In this document: positions 16,706 to 25,908 of the stretch, piece by piece
Position numbering within the stretch: the stretch's first letter is position 1
How the letters are laid out: each line of letters opens with the position of its first letter
NCBI GenBank assembly: GCA_019753405.1
Contig: JAIKLF010000002.1
Span: 143,400 to 207,399 of the forward strand
DNA length: 64,000 nucleotides
Direction of reading: 5' to 3'
DNA from: Murdochiella sp. Marseille-P8839
Lineage (GTDB): Bacteria; Bacillota; Clostridia; Tissierellales; Peptoniphilaceae
Notes under the pieces: generated by a model
Database searches by the model: none
What the model saw: only the letters and a program-made list of their open reading frames with translations
What the model was told of the DNA's origin: nothing
Position numbers and translations under genes: made by a program

Positions 16706-19585
16706 ATGAACGAATTTCGCTTGCTGCGCTCGGAGCTCATCGCCGAGGAACAAACGACCTATCAACAATATGTGCATGAAAAAACCGGTGCACAGGTGTT
16801 TTGGCTGAAAAATGATGATCCCAATAAAATGTTTGCGATCGCTTTTCCGACGTTACCCATTGGATCGACGGGAAATATGCATATTTTGGAACATGCCGTT
16901 CTTAACGGCTCCCGAAAATTTCGCACGAAGGAGCCGTTCTGGGATCTGCTGAAATCCAGCCTTCAGACATTTTTGAATGCCATGACCTTTCCGGATCGCA
17001 CGGTGTATCCGGTGGCCAGCCGAAATGATACGGACTTTATGCATTTGACGGAAATGTACCTGGATGCGGTGTTCTATCCCCAAGCGGTGCAAGATCCCCT
17101 CATTTTCGAACAGGAAGGCTGGCACAAGGAAATTTTTTCCGCCGAGGAGCCCATTACGTATAAAGGGGTTGTGTATAACGAAATGCGCGGAGATATGTCG
17201 GCGCCGGAACAGCAGGTGATTCAGCAGATTCAACAGGCCTTATTGCCGGATACGCCCTACGCGAATAATGCAGGAGGGGATCCCTACGAGATTCCGACGT
17301 TGCGCTATGAGGAATTTTGCGCCTATCATCAGGAATACTATCATCCTTCGAACGCCAAAGTTTTTCTGTACGGCGCCATCCCTGAAGAAGATGTGTTTAC
17401 CCTGATTGCGTCCTATTTTTCCGCTTTTTCGCAGCGTACGATGAACACGCTGTCGGCGAAGCAGACGCCTTTTTCCGCGCCGAAAGAAGCGGAATTTACG
17501 TTTTCCGTTGCGGACGGAGAAGAGACGGAGAATAGGGACTTTCTTGCGCTCAGTTGGCTGGTGGATGAAGCGCGAACCGACAGCGTACGCTATCTCAATC
17601 AGATGTTAAGCGACGTGCTCATTGATGCCGAATCGTCGCCGCTCAGACGGCGTCTTTTTGCGGAACTGCAGCCCGCGGACGTGCTCGCGTCGGAGATGAG
17701 CTACCGAGACGTCAGTTTTCTGCTGCTGGTAAAACACGTCGACGCATCGAAAAAAGAACGTTTTGAACAGATTGTGCTGGAGACGTTGGAACAAATCGTC
17801 CGGGATGGGATTGATCCTGAAATCTGGGAAGGCGTTTTGCATCGTATGGAATTTGATCTGCGAGAGAAAAACGGTCGTGCGACAAAAGCCATAACCTTCT
17901 TATTTGCGCTTCTTAACGAGGGCATCTACGGTCTGGATCCGGCACCCATTCTACATTACGAAGATCAGCTTCATGAATTGCGTGAACTTTTGCGTCATGG
18001 CGCGCTCGAGCGCTATATTGAGGAGCGCCTGTTGAAGAATCCGCATCGCGTGTTAAGCGTGCATCGCCCGGAACCGGGGAAAAACGCACGAAAGGATGCC
18101 GAGGTGGCTAAGGCGCTGGCAAGGGAAAAAGAAAAGATGTCCGCGGACGAATTGGACGCACTCATTGCTGAAAATCGGCGCCTGCGCGATCGACAGAATC
18201 GTTCAGACACCGAGGAAGAAAAAGCGACCATTCCGGTATTAACGCGGGATGTTTTGCCGCAAACACTGGAGAAGACGCCGCGACGTGTAACGAAAAGCGG
18301 AGCGGATACGCTGCTGTTCCATGATTTGCCCACAGCCGGCATCAACTATCTCATCGTCTCTTTTGCCCTTTCGGGTTTTACACAGGATGAGCTGCCCTAT
18401 GTGGCCTTGGCGGCCGATCTCTTCGGCGGACTGGACACGGAAAACTATTCTTATCGCGAGTACGACAAGGCGGAGCATCGCTTTACCGGCGGCATCACCG
18501 TGACACCGACCATTTTTTCCAAGGAGGACAGCGAAGAAATTTGTCGCACGTTGCTCGTGGAGATGCCGGTCATGGGAAAAGAAAATAATGACCGGGCGTT
18601 TGCTCTCCTTGAAGAGCAGCTGCTGCGTACGTTATGGACGGACAAGGAGCGTATGCAGGAGTTGATTCGCATTCGCTACACGTCGTTTGTACAGCAAATG
18701 GTGTATGCCGGAAACACTTACGCCTCCGAGTGTGCGTTGGCAAAACACAATGCGGCCGCATATTATCGTCAAGCTGTTTCCGGTCTGACGTATTTCCGCT
18801 TCCTGGAACGGCTGAATCAGCACTTTTCCGAAGAGGATCGGACGAAATTGGAGGAAGTTGCACATCGCCTTTTTTCCGCTGCGGGACGGGTAATCAATGT
18901 CACCGGGCACGGCAAGGAGGGGGAGGCTTTCCTCGAACGCGCACGGCAGGTCGTTTCCGCCATTCCCACAACGGATACGATAGAGAAAGCCTGGACGTTT
19001 GCTCCCGCTTGCGCAGCCGAGGCCTATTCGGCAACGTCCGACGTGCAGTATAACGCGGTCGCCGCACCGTTTATTAAGCCGGAAAGTCTGCACGGTAGTC
19101 TCTTTGTCCTGATGAATATTTTGAACAATTCCCTGTTATACAACGAAATTCGCGCGAAAGGCGGCGCATATGGACAGTCGGCCCTGTTTACCACGGACGG
19201 AAATGTCATTATGTCCTCTTTCCGTGATCCGCAATTGGATGCGACGTATCGCGTATTTGCAGACGTCGGAAAAGCGGTTTCGGCACTGTCGCTGACGCCG
19301 AAAGACATCGATCGCTTTGTTGTCGGTGCGGTGGGCCAGATGGACCGACCGCTCACCGATGAGCAAAAGGGACGCCGTGATCTGCTCGATTTTTTACGCC
19401 ATCGCGATATCGCACGCGAGGATCGCTATCTGCAGGAAGTGCTGCGCACGCGTGCGGAAGATCTTCGCGCGTGGGGAGAAACTCTTTCTCGCGCAATGAT
19501 GAATGCATCGAAAGTGACCATCGGCAATGCGGAGGCCATCCACGCAAGCGAAACGCCATTTGATATTGTGGAGCGTCTTTCGTAA
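16706..19585 (+). CDS. M16C zinc metallopeptidase (presequence protease-like)
   Basis: A 959-residue insulinase-superfamily peptidase. The inverted zinc motif HILEH sits at residues 56-60, inside NMHILEHAVLNGS, and the distal Glu is in YNEMRGDM near 157. The two-half layout (catalytic half, hydrophilic linker near 460-500 with EKEKMSADELDALIAENRR, inactive half) and length fit the PreP/Cym1/falcilysin group. Near the end, YNEIRAKGGAYG holds the substrate-binding Arg/Tyr pair of the inactive half. No signal peptide is seen, so it probably degrades peptides in the cytoplasm. CGGAGG is the ribosome site. It stands alone, with repeats on both sides. Confidence 0.92.
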   Translation: MNEFRLLRSELIAEEQTTYQQYVHEKTGAQVFWLKNDDPNKMFAIAFPTLPIGSTGNMHILEHAVLNGSRKFRTKEPFWDLLKSSLQTFLNAMTFPDRTVYPVASRNDTDFMHLTEMYLDAVFYPQAVQDPLIFEQEGWHKEIFSAEEPITYKGVVYNEMRGDMSAPEQQVIQQIQQALLPDTPYANNAGGDPYEIPTLRYEEFCAYHQEYYHPSNAKVFLYGAIPEEDVFTLIASYFSAFSQRTMNTLSAKQTPFSAPKEAEFTFSVADGEETENRDFLALSWLVDEARTDSVRYLNQMLSDVLIDAESSPLRRRLFAELQPADVLASEMSYRDVSFLLLVKHVDASKKERFEQIVLETLEQIVRDGIDPEIWEGVLHRMEFDLREKNGRATKAITFLFALLNEGIYGLDPAPILHYEDQLHELRELLRHGALERYIEERLLKNPHRVLSVHRPEPGKNARKDAEVAKALAREKEKMSADELDALIAENRRLRDRQNRSDTEEEKATIPVLTRDVLPQTLEKTPRRVTKSGADTLLFHDLPTAGINYLIVSFALSGFTQDELPYVALAADLFGGLDTENYSYREYDKAEHRFTGGITVTPTIFSKEDSEEICRTLLVEMPVMGKENNDRAFALLEEQLLRTLWTDKERMQELIRIRYTSFVQQMVYAGNTYASECALAKHNAAAYYRQAVSGLTYFRFLERLNQHFSEEDRTKLEEVAHRLFSAAGRVINVTGHGKEGEAFLERARQVVSAIPTTDTIEKAWTFAPACAAEAYSATSDVQYNAVAAPFIKPESLHGSLFVLMNILNNSLLYNEIRAKGGAYGQSALFTTDGNVIMSSFRDPQLDATYRVFADVGKAVSALSLTPKDIDRFVVGAVGQMDRPLTDEQKGRRDLLDFLRHRDIAREDRYLQEVLRTRAEDLRAWGETLSRAMMNASKVTIGNAEAIHASETPFDIVERLS

Positions 19586-19590
19586 AGCAT

Positions 19591-19783
19591 GCCGGTGATG
19601 CGTCACTCTTGGCACTTGATGTCTTACGCCTTGCCGGCGATGCGTCACTCTTGAAGAAGGACACGTCATCCCTTGTCGGTGATGCATCATGTCTTGCCTG
19701 TGATGTGTCGTCATGTCTGGCCTGTGACGCATCATGTCGTATCAGCGATGTGTCAGGACATACCGGCGATGCTTCAGAACATA
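19591..19783. repeat. Degenerate 21-bp tandem repeats
   Basis: About nine units follow the M16 stop. The clearest begin at 19591, 19633, 19675, 19696, 19720, 19741 and 19762, with a consensus near GCCGGTGATGCGTCATGTCT. Both strands are partly open but no ribosome site or coding signature is seen. With the rpsF promoter it accounts for the 445-bp gap. Confidence 0.75.
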
Positions 19784-19911
19784 CCAAATTACCGGAAGGG
19801 CGCTTTTCCACGTGTTTGCACGGTATAATGAAAGCGGTGAAGAGACCATCGGGCACGTGAGCGCCGGAGTATGCACGAACGGCAAAAGAAGGTAGCGATG
19901 CCGTTTTGGAG

Positions 19912-19939
19912 TTGCACTTCCGCATGATTTTGGTATAAT
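19912..19939 (+). promoter_or_regulatory. rpsF operon promoter
   Basis: TTGCAC at 19912-19917 and TATAAT at 19934-19939 are 16 bp apart. Transcription would begin about 85 bases before rpsF, leaving a G+C-rich leader in which S6:S18 autoregulation is possible but not demonstrated. Confidence 0.65.
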
Positions 19940-20030
19940 AAGCGGGTGACGCAGGCGCGGCGTGTTCGCGCATGGTCGTAATCTCTGCTCCGTTAAAAAG
20001 CGGGGCGAAATCCAGAGGGAGGTGAAACGC

Positions 20031-20315
20031 ATGAATCAGTACGAAATGGTCCTCATCCTGAAGGCCGGTTTGGAAGAAGAGGAGCGCAATCAAGTGCTTG
20101 ATCGTCTTAAGGACGCCATCAGCCAAAACGGTACCGTCGGTGAAATCGATGATTGGGGCACCAGAAAGCTGGCGTACGAGATCCATTACAACAAAGACGG
20201 TTACTATTACGTCCTCAATTATGAGGCCGATCCGTCCGTTGTTGCTGAAGTGGAACGTCGCGCACGCATTCTGGATCAAGTCCTTCGCTACCTTACTGTA
20301 AAGAAAGAGGCTTAG
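20031..20315 (+). CDS. rpsF: Ribosomal protein S6
   Basis: A 94-residue small-subunit protein that binds 16S rRNA together with S18. It has the standard start MNQYEMVLILKAGLEEEE and the DDWGTRKLAYEIHYNKDGYYYVLNYEAD core. GGGAGGTG precedes the start at 20031; an upstream in-frame ATG has no ribosome site. It leads the conserved rpsF-ssb-rpsR operon, with 19 bp to ssb, and is served by the promoter at 19912-19939. Confidence 0.97.
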   Translation: MNQYEMVLILKAGLEEEERNQVLDRLKDAISQNGTVGEIDDWGTRKLAYEIHYNKDGYYYVLNYEADPSVVAEVERRARILDQVLRYLTVKKEA

Positions 20316-20334
20316 TTCTTTTAGGAGGTAACCG

Positions 20335-20832
20335 ATGAATCAAGTGACGATTATGGGGCGCTTAACCCGTGCCCCCGAGTTGACTTACAACAATACGACA
20401 GGAAATGCCATGGTTCGCTTTTCAGTGGCCGTGGACAAAAAACTGTCCCGCGAAAAGAAACAAGAGATGGAATCACGCAATCAGCCCACCGCAGACTTCA
20501 TTAACTGCGTGTGCTGGGGCAAATTGGCGGAAACAGTCAATAATTTCACGGCCAAAGGCAAACGAGTCATCGTTGAAGGACGTCTGCAGACAGGCTCCTA
20601 CGAGGCACAGGACGGTTCACGCCGTTATACCACGGATGTGGTTGCTAATGCGGTTGAATTTATTGATTGGAAAGATCGTGACGGTTTCGGCGGTGGGGAC
20701 GCTTCCCGCACTTCCGGCGCCAACAATTTCCCGAAAAACAATCAGGCGGCATCGCCCGCAAATAGCGATGGCGGCGACGACTTTTTCGATGCCAACTTTA
20801 GCCCTGTGGATGATGAGCGCATTCCCTTCTAA
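20335..20832 (+). CDS. ssb: Single-stranded DNA-binding protein
   Basis: A 165-residue SSB that coats single-stranded DNA in replication and repair. The N-terminal OB fold (about residues 1-110) begins [16 protein letters not shown] and includes [12 protein letters not shown] and [16 protein letters not shown] Gly/Asn/Ala-rich linker follows, and the acidic tip DDERIPF at the C-terminus is the standard docking site for partner proteins. AGGAGG precedes the ATG. It lies between the two ribosomal genes whose products bind each other. Confidence 0.97.
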   Translation: MNQVTIMGRLTRAPELTYNNTTGNAMVRFSVAVDKKLSREKKQEMESRNQPTADFINCVCWGKLAETVNNFTAKGKRVIVEGRLQTGSYEAQDGSRRYTTDVVANAVEFIDWKDRDGFGGGDASRTSGANNFPKNNQAASPANSDGGDDFFDANFSPVDDERIPF

Positions 20833-20855
20833 CGAAACACATCAGGGAGGACGAC

Positions 20856-21083
20856 ATGGCTCAACGCAAGTTCAGACCGCATAAGAAGGTCTGCATTTTC
20901 TGCAAAGACAAAGAACGCGTGCTCGACTACAAAGATGTCGATGCCGTAAAAGAGTTTATCAGCGAAGCGGGAAAAATTCTTCCCCGTCGCATTACTGGCA
21001 CTTGTGCTAAGCATCAGCGCGATGTGACCACCGCCGTAAAACGCGCTCGTCACATTGCCCTTATTCCTTACGAGGATAAGTAA
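20856..21083 (+). CDS. rpsR: Ribosomal protein S18
   Basis: A 75-residue basic protein of the 30S platform, partner of S6. It shows [19 protein letters not shown] and [32 protein letters not shown], diagnostic of S18. Cysteines at C16/C19 and C49 suggest the Cys-containing (zinc-ribbon-like) variant. It is the last gene of the operon, followed 25 bases later by a strong terminator and then the first large repeat island. Confidence 0.97.
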   Translation: MAQRKFRPHKKVCIFCKDKERVLDYKDVDAVKEFISEAGKILPRRITGTCAKHQRDVTTAVKRARHIALIPYEDK

Positions 21084-21108
21084 GCACAATATTGCGGTGC
21101 ACGTGAAA

Positions 21109-21142
21109 CGCCCTCAACCCTTTCCGGGTTGAGGGCGTTTTT
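21109..21142 (+). terminator. rpsF-ssb-rpsR operon terminator
   Basis: CGCCCTCAACCC (21109-21120) pairs perfectly with GGGTTGAGGGCG (21126-21137), loop TTTCC, followed by five T. Confidence 0.92.
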
Positions 21143-21156
21143 GTTGGATTCGGATG

Positions 21157-21330
21157 TTTTATCCTAAGATAGGATGCCTTATTGTAAGGCAGGGTTTTAT
21201 CATGAGGCAAGGGTTTATCCTGAGAAGAGGGTTATCCTTTTGCGATTACTATTTTCACCGCTTCGGTGTGGGGGGGGTATCCTGAGACAAGGGGATATCC
21301 TGAGATAGGATGCTATATCCAGTGAAAGCA
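21157..21330. repeat. Degenerate TATCCTGAGA repeats (about 19 bp)
   Basis: TATCCTGAGA or close variants occur about six times between 21159 and 21320, often followed by AGG or AAGGG, with an unrelated stretch containing a run of nine G in the middle. No coding potential is seen. Confidence 0.6.
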
Positions 21331-21382
21331 CGCTTACTGCAAAGTGGTTACAAGCTGTTCAGATGTTCAGCTTTGGAATAAA

Positions 21383-21420
21383 GCGGAGCGCCGCTTAAAC
21401 CGTCGTTGGCGGCGCGGTTT
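21383..21420. repeat. 40-bp GC-rich hairpin module, single copy
   Basis: GGAGCGCCGCTTAAACCG runs into CGTTGGCGGCGCGG; the arms GCGCCGC and GCGGCGC are complementary. The same module occurs at 22507-22605, 44613-44734, 45050-45130 and 45473-45512. Confidence 0.75.
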
Positions 21421-21440
21421 ATGTTTGAGAAATGTCCGCG

Positions 21441-21925
21441 ACCCTGGCTGGACGAAACAACGGTGCTTAGCCAGGGCTATTTTTTTGATCGAAACCCTGG
21501 CTGTTGAGCAGATGGTTTGTTGGCCAGGACTTTTCATGTATGCTAAACCCTGGCTGTTGAAAACACCGCGTGCCAGCCAGGGTCAAACATGCTTTTTCGA
21601 ACCCTGGCTGAAAAAACGAAGAGCGGTAGCCAGGGCTTGTTCTGTCAGCCAAACCCTGGCTGCGAAAAACACCGCACACCAGCCAGGGTCAAACATGCTT
21701 TTTCGAACCCTGGCTGGGAAAAATGAAGTGCCGTAGCCAGGGCCTTTGCTGTACGCTAAACCCTGGCTGTTGAAAACACCGCCCGCCAGCCAGGGTCAGG
21801 CACGCTTTTTCGAAACTTAGCTGGGAAAAATGAAGTGCGGTAGCCAGGGCTTTTGCTGTACGCTAAACCCTGGCTGCAAGAAACGACGCGCGCCAGCCAG
21901 GGTCGCGTAGCGCTCCTCGTCCCTG
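21441..21925. repeat. Tandem hairpin array, CCCTGGCT family, nine 53-54 bp units
   Basis: Units start with ACCCTGGCTG at 21441, 21494, 21547, 21601, 21653, 21707, 21760, 21814 (decayed) and 21867. Each has the inverted arm AGCCAGGG about 18 bases later, then a 16-18 base spacer. From the third unit on, two half-types alternate (arm followed by GTCAAACATGC or by GCTTTTGCTGTACGC), so the higher-order period is about 107 bp. Coding is unlikely. Confidence 0.9.
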
Positions 21926-21950
21926 GCAAATGGTCGAAATGGAAAGGCAT

Positions 21951-22440
21951 CAGGGGTAGCACCCCTGACAAAAGCGTAATTCAGAACGTTGACAGGGTTC
22001 CATCGACCCTGATGAACAACCAAAATAGAACATCGTCAGGGTCGGTAGCCCCGACAAAAGCGAAATATCGAACGTCGACAGGGTTCCATCGACCCTGATG
22101 AATAACCAAAATCGAACATCGTCAGGGGCATCGACCCTGATAAACGCATAATACGGAAAGACATCAGGGGTAGCACCCCTGACAAAAGCGAAATATCGAA
22201 CGTTGACAGGGTTCCACAGACCCTGATGAATAACCAAAATCGAACATCGTCAGGGGCATCGACCCTGATAAACGCATAATACGGAAAGACGTCAGGGATA
22301 GCGCCCCTGATAAAAGCGAAATATCGAACGTTGACAGGGTCACATCGACCCCGATGAATGACCAAAATAGAACATCGTCAGGGTCGGCAGCCCTGACAAA
22401 AGCGAAATATCGAATGTCGACAGGGTCGCGCAGCGTCTTT
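21951..22440. repeat. Tandem hairpin array, CAGGGG/ACCCTGA family, twelve ~43-bp units
   Basis: CAGGGG or CAGGGT occurs at 21951, 21993, 22037, 22079, 22123, 22165, 22207, 22251, 22293, 22335, 22379 and 22421, spaced 42 or 44 bp throughout. In most units ACCCCTGA or ACCCTGAT follows after four to six bases, making short hairpins. Spacers repeat AAAAGCGAAATATCGAACG and AATAACCAAAATCGAACAT. The minus strand reads open through several units, but no ribosome site supports translation. Confidence 0.9.
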
Positions 22441-22506
22441 CGCCCCTGGAAAATGGCCGAAAACCTCACTAGCCAGGGCCATGGAAACAATGCAATTGGA
22501 ATACAA

Positions 22507-22605
22507 GTGCAGCTGGACTCGCCGTCGGCGGCGTGATGTAGAAGGTGTGCCGCTGGACTCGCCGTCGGCAGCGCGATGTAGAAGGCGTGCCGCTGGACTC
22601 GCCAT
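22507..22605. repeat. 40-bp GC-rich module, three diverged copies
   Basis: CTGGACTCGCCG recurs at 22513, 22553 and 22593, exactly 40 bp apart; the third copy breaks off. The units are variants of the module at 21383 (GCCGCTGGA, CGCCGTCGGCGGCG). Confidence 0.75.
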
Positions 22606-22764
22606 AGAACGCTACCCGCCACCACCTTTGCCGTCCACCACTTTCTCAGCTCGTGTTTTTCGTGTCAAAAAAACGAAAACGCGGAGAAGTGTGGATAGAA
22701 ATCATGTCCCGTGCCCTTTGCCTGCGGAAAAATGTGGAATGGCCGAAAAAGATGAACAACGCTG

Positions 22765-22845
22765 AAAACCATGAGACACACAATACATGAGAAAACCATG
22801 AGACACACAATACATGAGAAAACCATGAGACACACAAGACCAGAG
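22765..22845. repeat. Three 27-bp tandem repeats
   Basis: AAAACCATGAGACACACAA recurs at 22765, 22792 and 22819. The first two units are identical over 27 bp; the third diverges at its end. It is the last repeat before the yybS gene. Confidence 0.85.
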
Positions 22846-22949
22846 AAAACACAGATTAAAAAAGTGTAAGCAGGAAAGCGGCGAAGAAAAGTAATCCCAT
22901 CACCTTGCCTTCTTCCTACTATGTTAAAATAGGAGAGGAAGGAGAAGAC

Positions 22950-23897
22950 ATGACATTCGATATGAAAAAATGGACGGCGCCGGTCAATGCGTTGTTTGCA
23001 GCTGCGCTCACCGTCTTTATCTATTACATTTCCGCCCAGTCTGTGGGCGCCGTGCGTCTTTTGCTCTATTTTCCGTTGACGACGCTGTTTGTCGTCCAGG
23101 GCATATATTGGGCGGGTGCGGCCGGCGTGCTCAGTGTAGCTGCGATCGCGGCGTTGTTCGGGGCCGAAGTTGGCGTTTCCATGGCCTTACATCTTCTGGT
23201 CATTTCCTTCATCATCGGCATGATGATCAAAAGAAACGCAGCCCTATTTCACGAAATTGTGTTTCCGGCGCTTCTATTTGCTGCTTTAAGTGTATTGCTT
23301 CTTTTTGTTCAGCAGTGGATGACCGGGCAGGACGTAATGGCTCTTTTACGCGAAGAAATGCAGAAGGTAACGCAGCAGATTATTGAACTCGCTCAGCAAC
23401 AGGGCAACCTGCCTGCCGGATCGGAAGTGCTCATTCGTCAGGTTTTTGCTACCATGCTGAACGTGTTGCCGGCATTTCTCTTTATCGAGGGCCTGGTTAC
23501 TGCGATAGTTACGTCCATTTTCTCCCATCTCGTGCTTTCCCATACGGAAGAGGACGTGGTGCGTTTTTCTCTTGTCAAGTTTCAGATCACACGAAAGATC
23601 AGCGGCATCCTGTTGGGCATGGTGGCCGTCGCGATGGGACTGTCTTTGACGGTCGAGCCGTTAGCCTACTTGGGCGCTAATATTGGGCTCGGTGTAATGG
23701 TTCTCTATGCTCTCCATGGTATTGCGCGCATAGACGAACAACTTTCGCGGCGGCACGTGCCTAAGGCATTGCGGGTTATTCTTTATCTGTCGTCGTTCAT
23801 TTTCGTGTTTTTAACCTTTTTCTTCGTCCTTGTCGGCTTCTTGCTGAGCTTTCTCTATGAGCGCAATACGACCACTGAAGGAGGCAACCATGAATAG
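22950..23897 (+). CDS. yybS: YybS-like DUF2232 membrane protein
   Basis: A 315-residue multipass protein with about eight membrane segments, matching the DUF2232/YybS family by topology and position. A hydrophilic stretch (about 125-160, with REEMQKVTQQIIELAQQQGN) lies between segments. In many Bacillota this gene stands upstream of gdpP-rplI-dnaB, exactly as here; its function is not established, though an S-component-like membrane role has been suggested. GGAAGGAG precedes ATG 22950. It overlaps gdpP by 8 bases, so expression is probably coupled. Confidence 0.75.
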   Translation: MTFDMKKWTAPVNALFAAALTVFIYYISAQSVGAVRLLLYFPLTTLFVVQGIYWAGAAGVLSVAAIAALFGAEVGVSMALHLLVISFIIGMMIKRNAALFHEIVFPALLFAALSVLLLFVQQWMTGQDVMALLREEMQKVTQQIIELAQQQGNLPAGSEVLIRQVFATMLNVLPAFLFIEGLVTAIVTSIFSHLVLSHTEEDVVRFSLVKFQITRKISGILLGMVAVAMGLSLTVEPLAYLGANIGLGVMVLYALHGIARIDEQLSRRHVPKALRVILYLSSFIFVFLTFFFVLVGFLLSFLYERNTTTEGGNHE

Positions 23898-25908
23898 CGA
23901 TTACTCTTCCGAAAACGCACAACAACGACTTTGGACCGAGGTATTGGTCGTGACGCTTATCGGCCTGTTCATGACGATTGGTCTTTTTCTATGGAATGCC
24001 TATGCCGGTGTGGCGGGCGTTGTCGGCACCATTTTTTTAAGCGCACACAGTTACATCCGCGAGAGGGAAGCGCAGCGCTCCGTTGTGGATGCCATTGAAA
24101 CGCTGGATCTGCATTTTGATGAAGTGACAAAAAATGCGGTGTTTGGTATGCCTTTCCCGATGACGGTATTGGATGAGCATGGCCTTTTTCTATGGTACAA
24201 CTCATATTTCAAGAAACTGTTTCACATTCAGGATTCGTTGCTTGGACAAAGCTACGATAAGCTGTTTGCCGATGTTCCTGTAAAGATCTTAACCGGAAAG
24301 AATGCCGAGCCGTTTCGGGTGACCATTGGAGATCGCATTTATCTGTTTTACAACAGTGTGACGAGTTCGCCGAAGGGAGAAGCGCTGATCCTGCTTTACG
24401 GCATTGATAACAGCGATGATGAAGAAGTACGCGAACGTTATCATAAAGAACAACAGGTGTTGGCTGTGGTGGTCTTGGATAATTACGATGAAGTGCGCGC
24501 AACGATGCATGAAGCGGACCGTCCTCTCGCCTTTGCGAAAATAGACGGATTGGTCAACCGCTTTGCCGCGGACTATGATGCGACCGTCATCAAATACGAA
24601 TCCGACCGGTATCTGTTGGTATGCACACAGGCCGCTCTGGATCGGATGAAAATAGAGAAATTCCGACTGTTGGAGCAGTTAAAGACCGAGACGGAAGGCC
24701 TCACCACCATCCGTCCTACGGCATCCATAGGCGTGGGCTACGGTCAGGACACTCCCGCACAAAAGATGCTGGAAGCGCGATCCGCCCTGGATATCGCCCT
24801 TGCTCGTGGAGGCGATCAGGCGGTGCTCAAATCTGGTGAGCAGCTCGATTATTATGGCGGAAAGAATCAGGCTACGCAGCGCATGACCAAGGTCAAGGCG
24901 CGCGTGATGTCCAATACCATGCGCTCCTTCGTAGAGGAAGCATCCAACGTCCTCATCATGGGGCATCAGAACGCCGACATGGATTCTCTTGGATCCTGTC
25001 TGGGCATGCTCACCTTTGCGGAACAGGTGGGCGGCGATGCCTGGATTGTGTTGGACGAGGTCACCGCGTCCATTGAAAATCTGTACAACAAAGTCATGAA
25101 CGAAGCACCGGACCTTGCCAAGCGCATCATTCGCCCGCAACGTGCGATGGAATTGCGCAACGCGCAATCGCTCATCGTGGTGCTGGACAATCATCGCCAC
25201 GATGCCACGGCGGAACCGAAGCTGTTGGATGAAGGCAATCGCGTCATCATTATCGATCATCATCGCCGCGGTGCGGGGTATATCCAAGGTGCGGAAATAG
25301 CCTATATTGAGCCGTATGCCTCGTCGACCTCCGAGATGGTGACGGAGCTGATCAGCTATCAGGATAGCGATATTGCGCTGCCGAAAGTGGCAGCCGAAGC
25401 GCTGTTGGCCGGCATTACCGTGGACACCAAGAATTTCTTCTATCAGACGGGAACCCGGACGTTTGAAGCGGCGGCCTATCTGAAAGCCGGAGGAGCGGAT
25501 TCCGTTGTGATCAAAGAGCTCTTTAAAGATGACTTTGATTTGATGCGCTATCGTTCCGAGATTCTGGTCGGGGCAACCCATTTTGCTCCGGACATTATGA
25601 TCGGCCGTTTTCCGCACGACATCGAAGGTTCTACGCTCATCGCTTCACAGGCGGCGGATGATCTTCTGGGCATTCGGGGTATCAAAGCGTCATTTGTGTT
25701 GACACTGGCAAAGCAACGTGTACACATTTCCGCGCGCAGCCTGGGCGATATCTCCGTGCAGCTGATCATGGAGAAATTGGGCGGAGGCGGACATCTGACT
25801 TCGGCGGCAACACAGCTCAACGGGTCATTGGATGAGGCACAGAGACAATTGGAAGAGGCGATTAACGCCTATTTAAAGGAGGAAAAGGATGAGAGTAATC
25901 CTGCTTAA
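23890..25908 (+). CDS. gdpP: Cyclic-di-AMP phosphodiesterase GdpP
   Basis: A 672-residue membrane-bound enzyme that hydrolyses c-di-AMP to pApA, affecting osmotic and wall homeostasis. Two N-terminal membrane segments (about 15-55) are followed by a PAS-like sensor (about 85-180) and a degenerate GGDEF domain (about 190-325). The DHH catalytic domain shows [22 protein letters not shown] and IIIDHHRRG, and the DHHA1 end holds [10 protein letters not shown]. All metal ligands appear present. GGAGG precedes the start at 23890. It overlaps both its upstream and downstream neighbours. Confidence 0.95.
   Translation: MNSDYSSENAQQRLWTEVLVVTLIGLFMTIGLFLWNAYAGVAGVVGTIFLSAHSYIREREAQRSVVDAIETLDLHFDEVTKNAVFGMPFPMTVLDEHGLFLWYNSYFKKLFHIQDSLLGQSYDKLFADVPVKILTGKNAEPFRVTIGDRIYLFYNSVTSSPKGEALILLYGIDNSDDEEVRERYHKEQQVLAVVVLDNYDEVRATMHEADRPLAFAKIDGLVNRFAADYDATVIKYESDRYLLVCTQAALDRMKIEKFRLLEQLKTETEGLTTIRPTASIGVGYGQDTPAQKMLEARSALDIALARGGDQAVLKSGEQLDYYGGKNQATQRMTKVKARVMSNTMRSFVEEASNVLIMGHQNADMDSLGSCLGMLTFAEQVGGDAWIVLDEVTASIENLYNKVMNEAPDLAKRIIRPQRAMELRNAQSLIVVLDNHRHDATAEPKLLDEGNRVIIIDHHRRGAGYIQGAEIAYIEPYASSTSEMVTELISYQDSDIALPKVAAEALLAGITVDTKNFFYQTGTRTFEAAAYLKAGGADSVVIKELFKDDFDLMRYRSEILVGATHFAPDIMIGRFPHDIEGSTLIASQAADDLLGIRGIKASFVLTLAKQRVHISARSLGDISVQLIMEKLGGGGHLTSAATQLNGSLDEAQRQLEEAINAYLKEEKDESNPA

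Noticed and set aside
19940-20030. S6:S18 autoregulatory RNA in the rpsF leader
   Set aside because: A GCTCCG/CGGGGC stem is present but I could not fit the full motif by eye; a covariance-model search would decide.
19353-20279. A minus-strand open frame of about 300 codons
   Set aside because: It runs antisense through the M16 gene end, the 21-bp repeats and rpsF; its Asp-Ala-Ser-Pro pattern is just the translated repeat, with no ribosome site.
21441-22440. CRISPR array
   Set aside because: Units are similar throughout rather than a constant repeat with unique spacers, unit lengths and arms do not fit, and no cas gene is present.
21950-22625. Overlapping minus-strand frames with repeating peptide (FIRVDAPDDVRFW and similar)
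   Set aside because: They are translations of the 43-bp array; successive frames share the peptide only because three units are close to a multiple of three, and no start signals fit.
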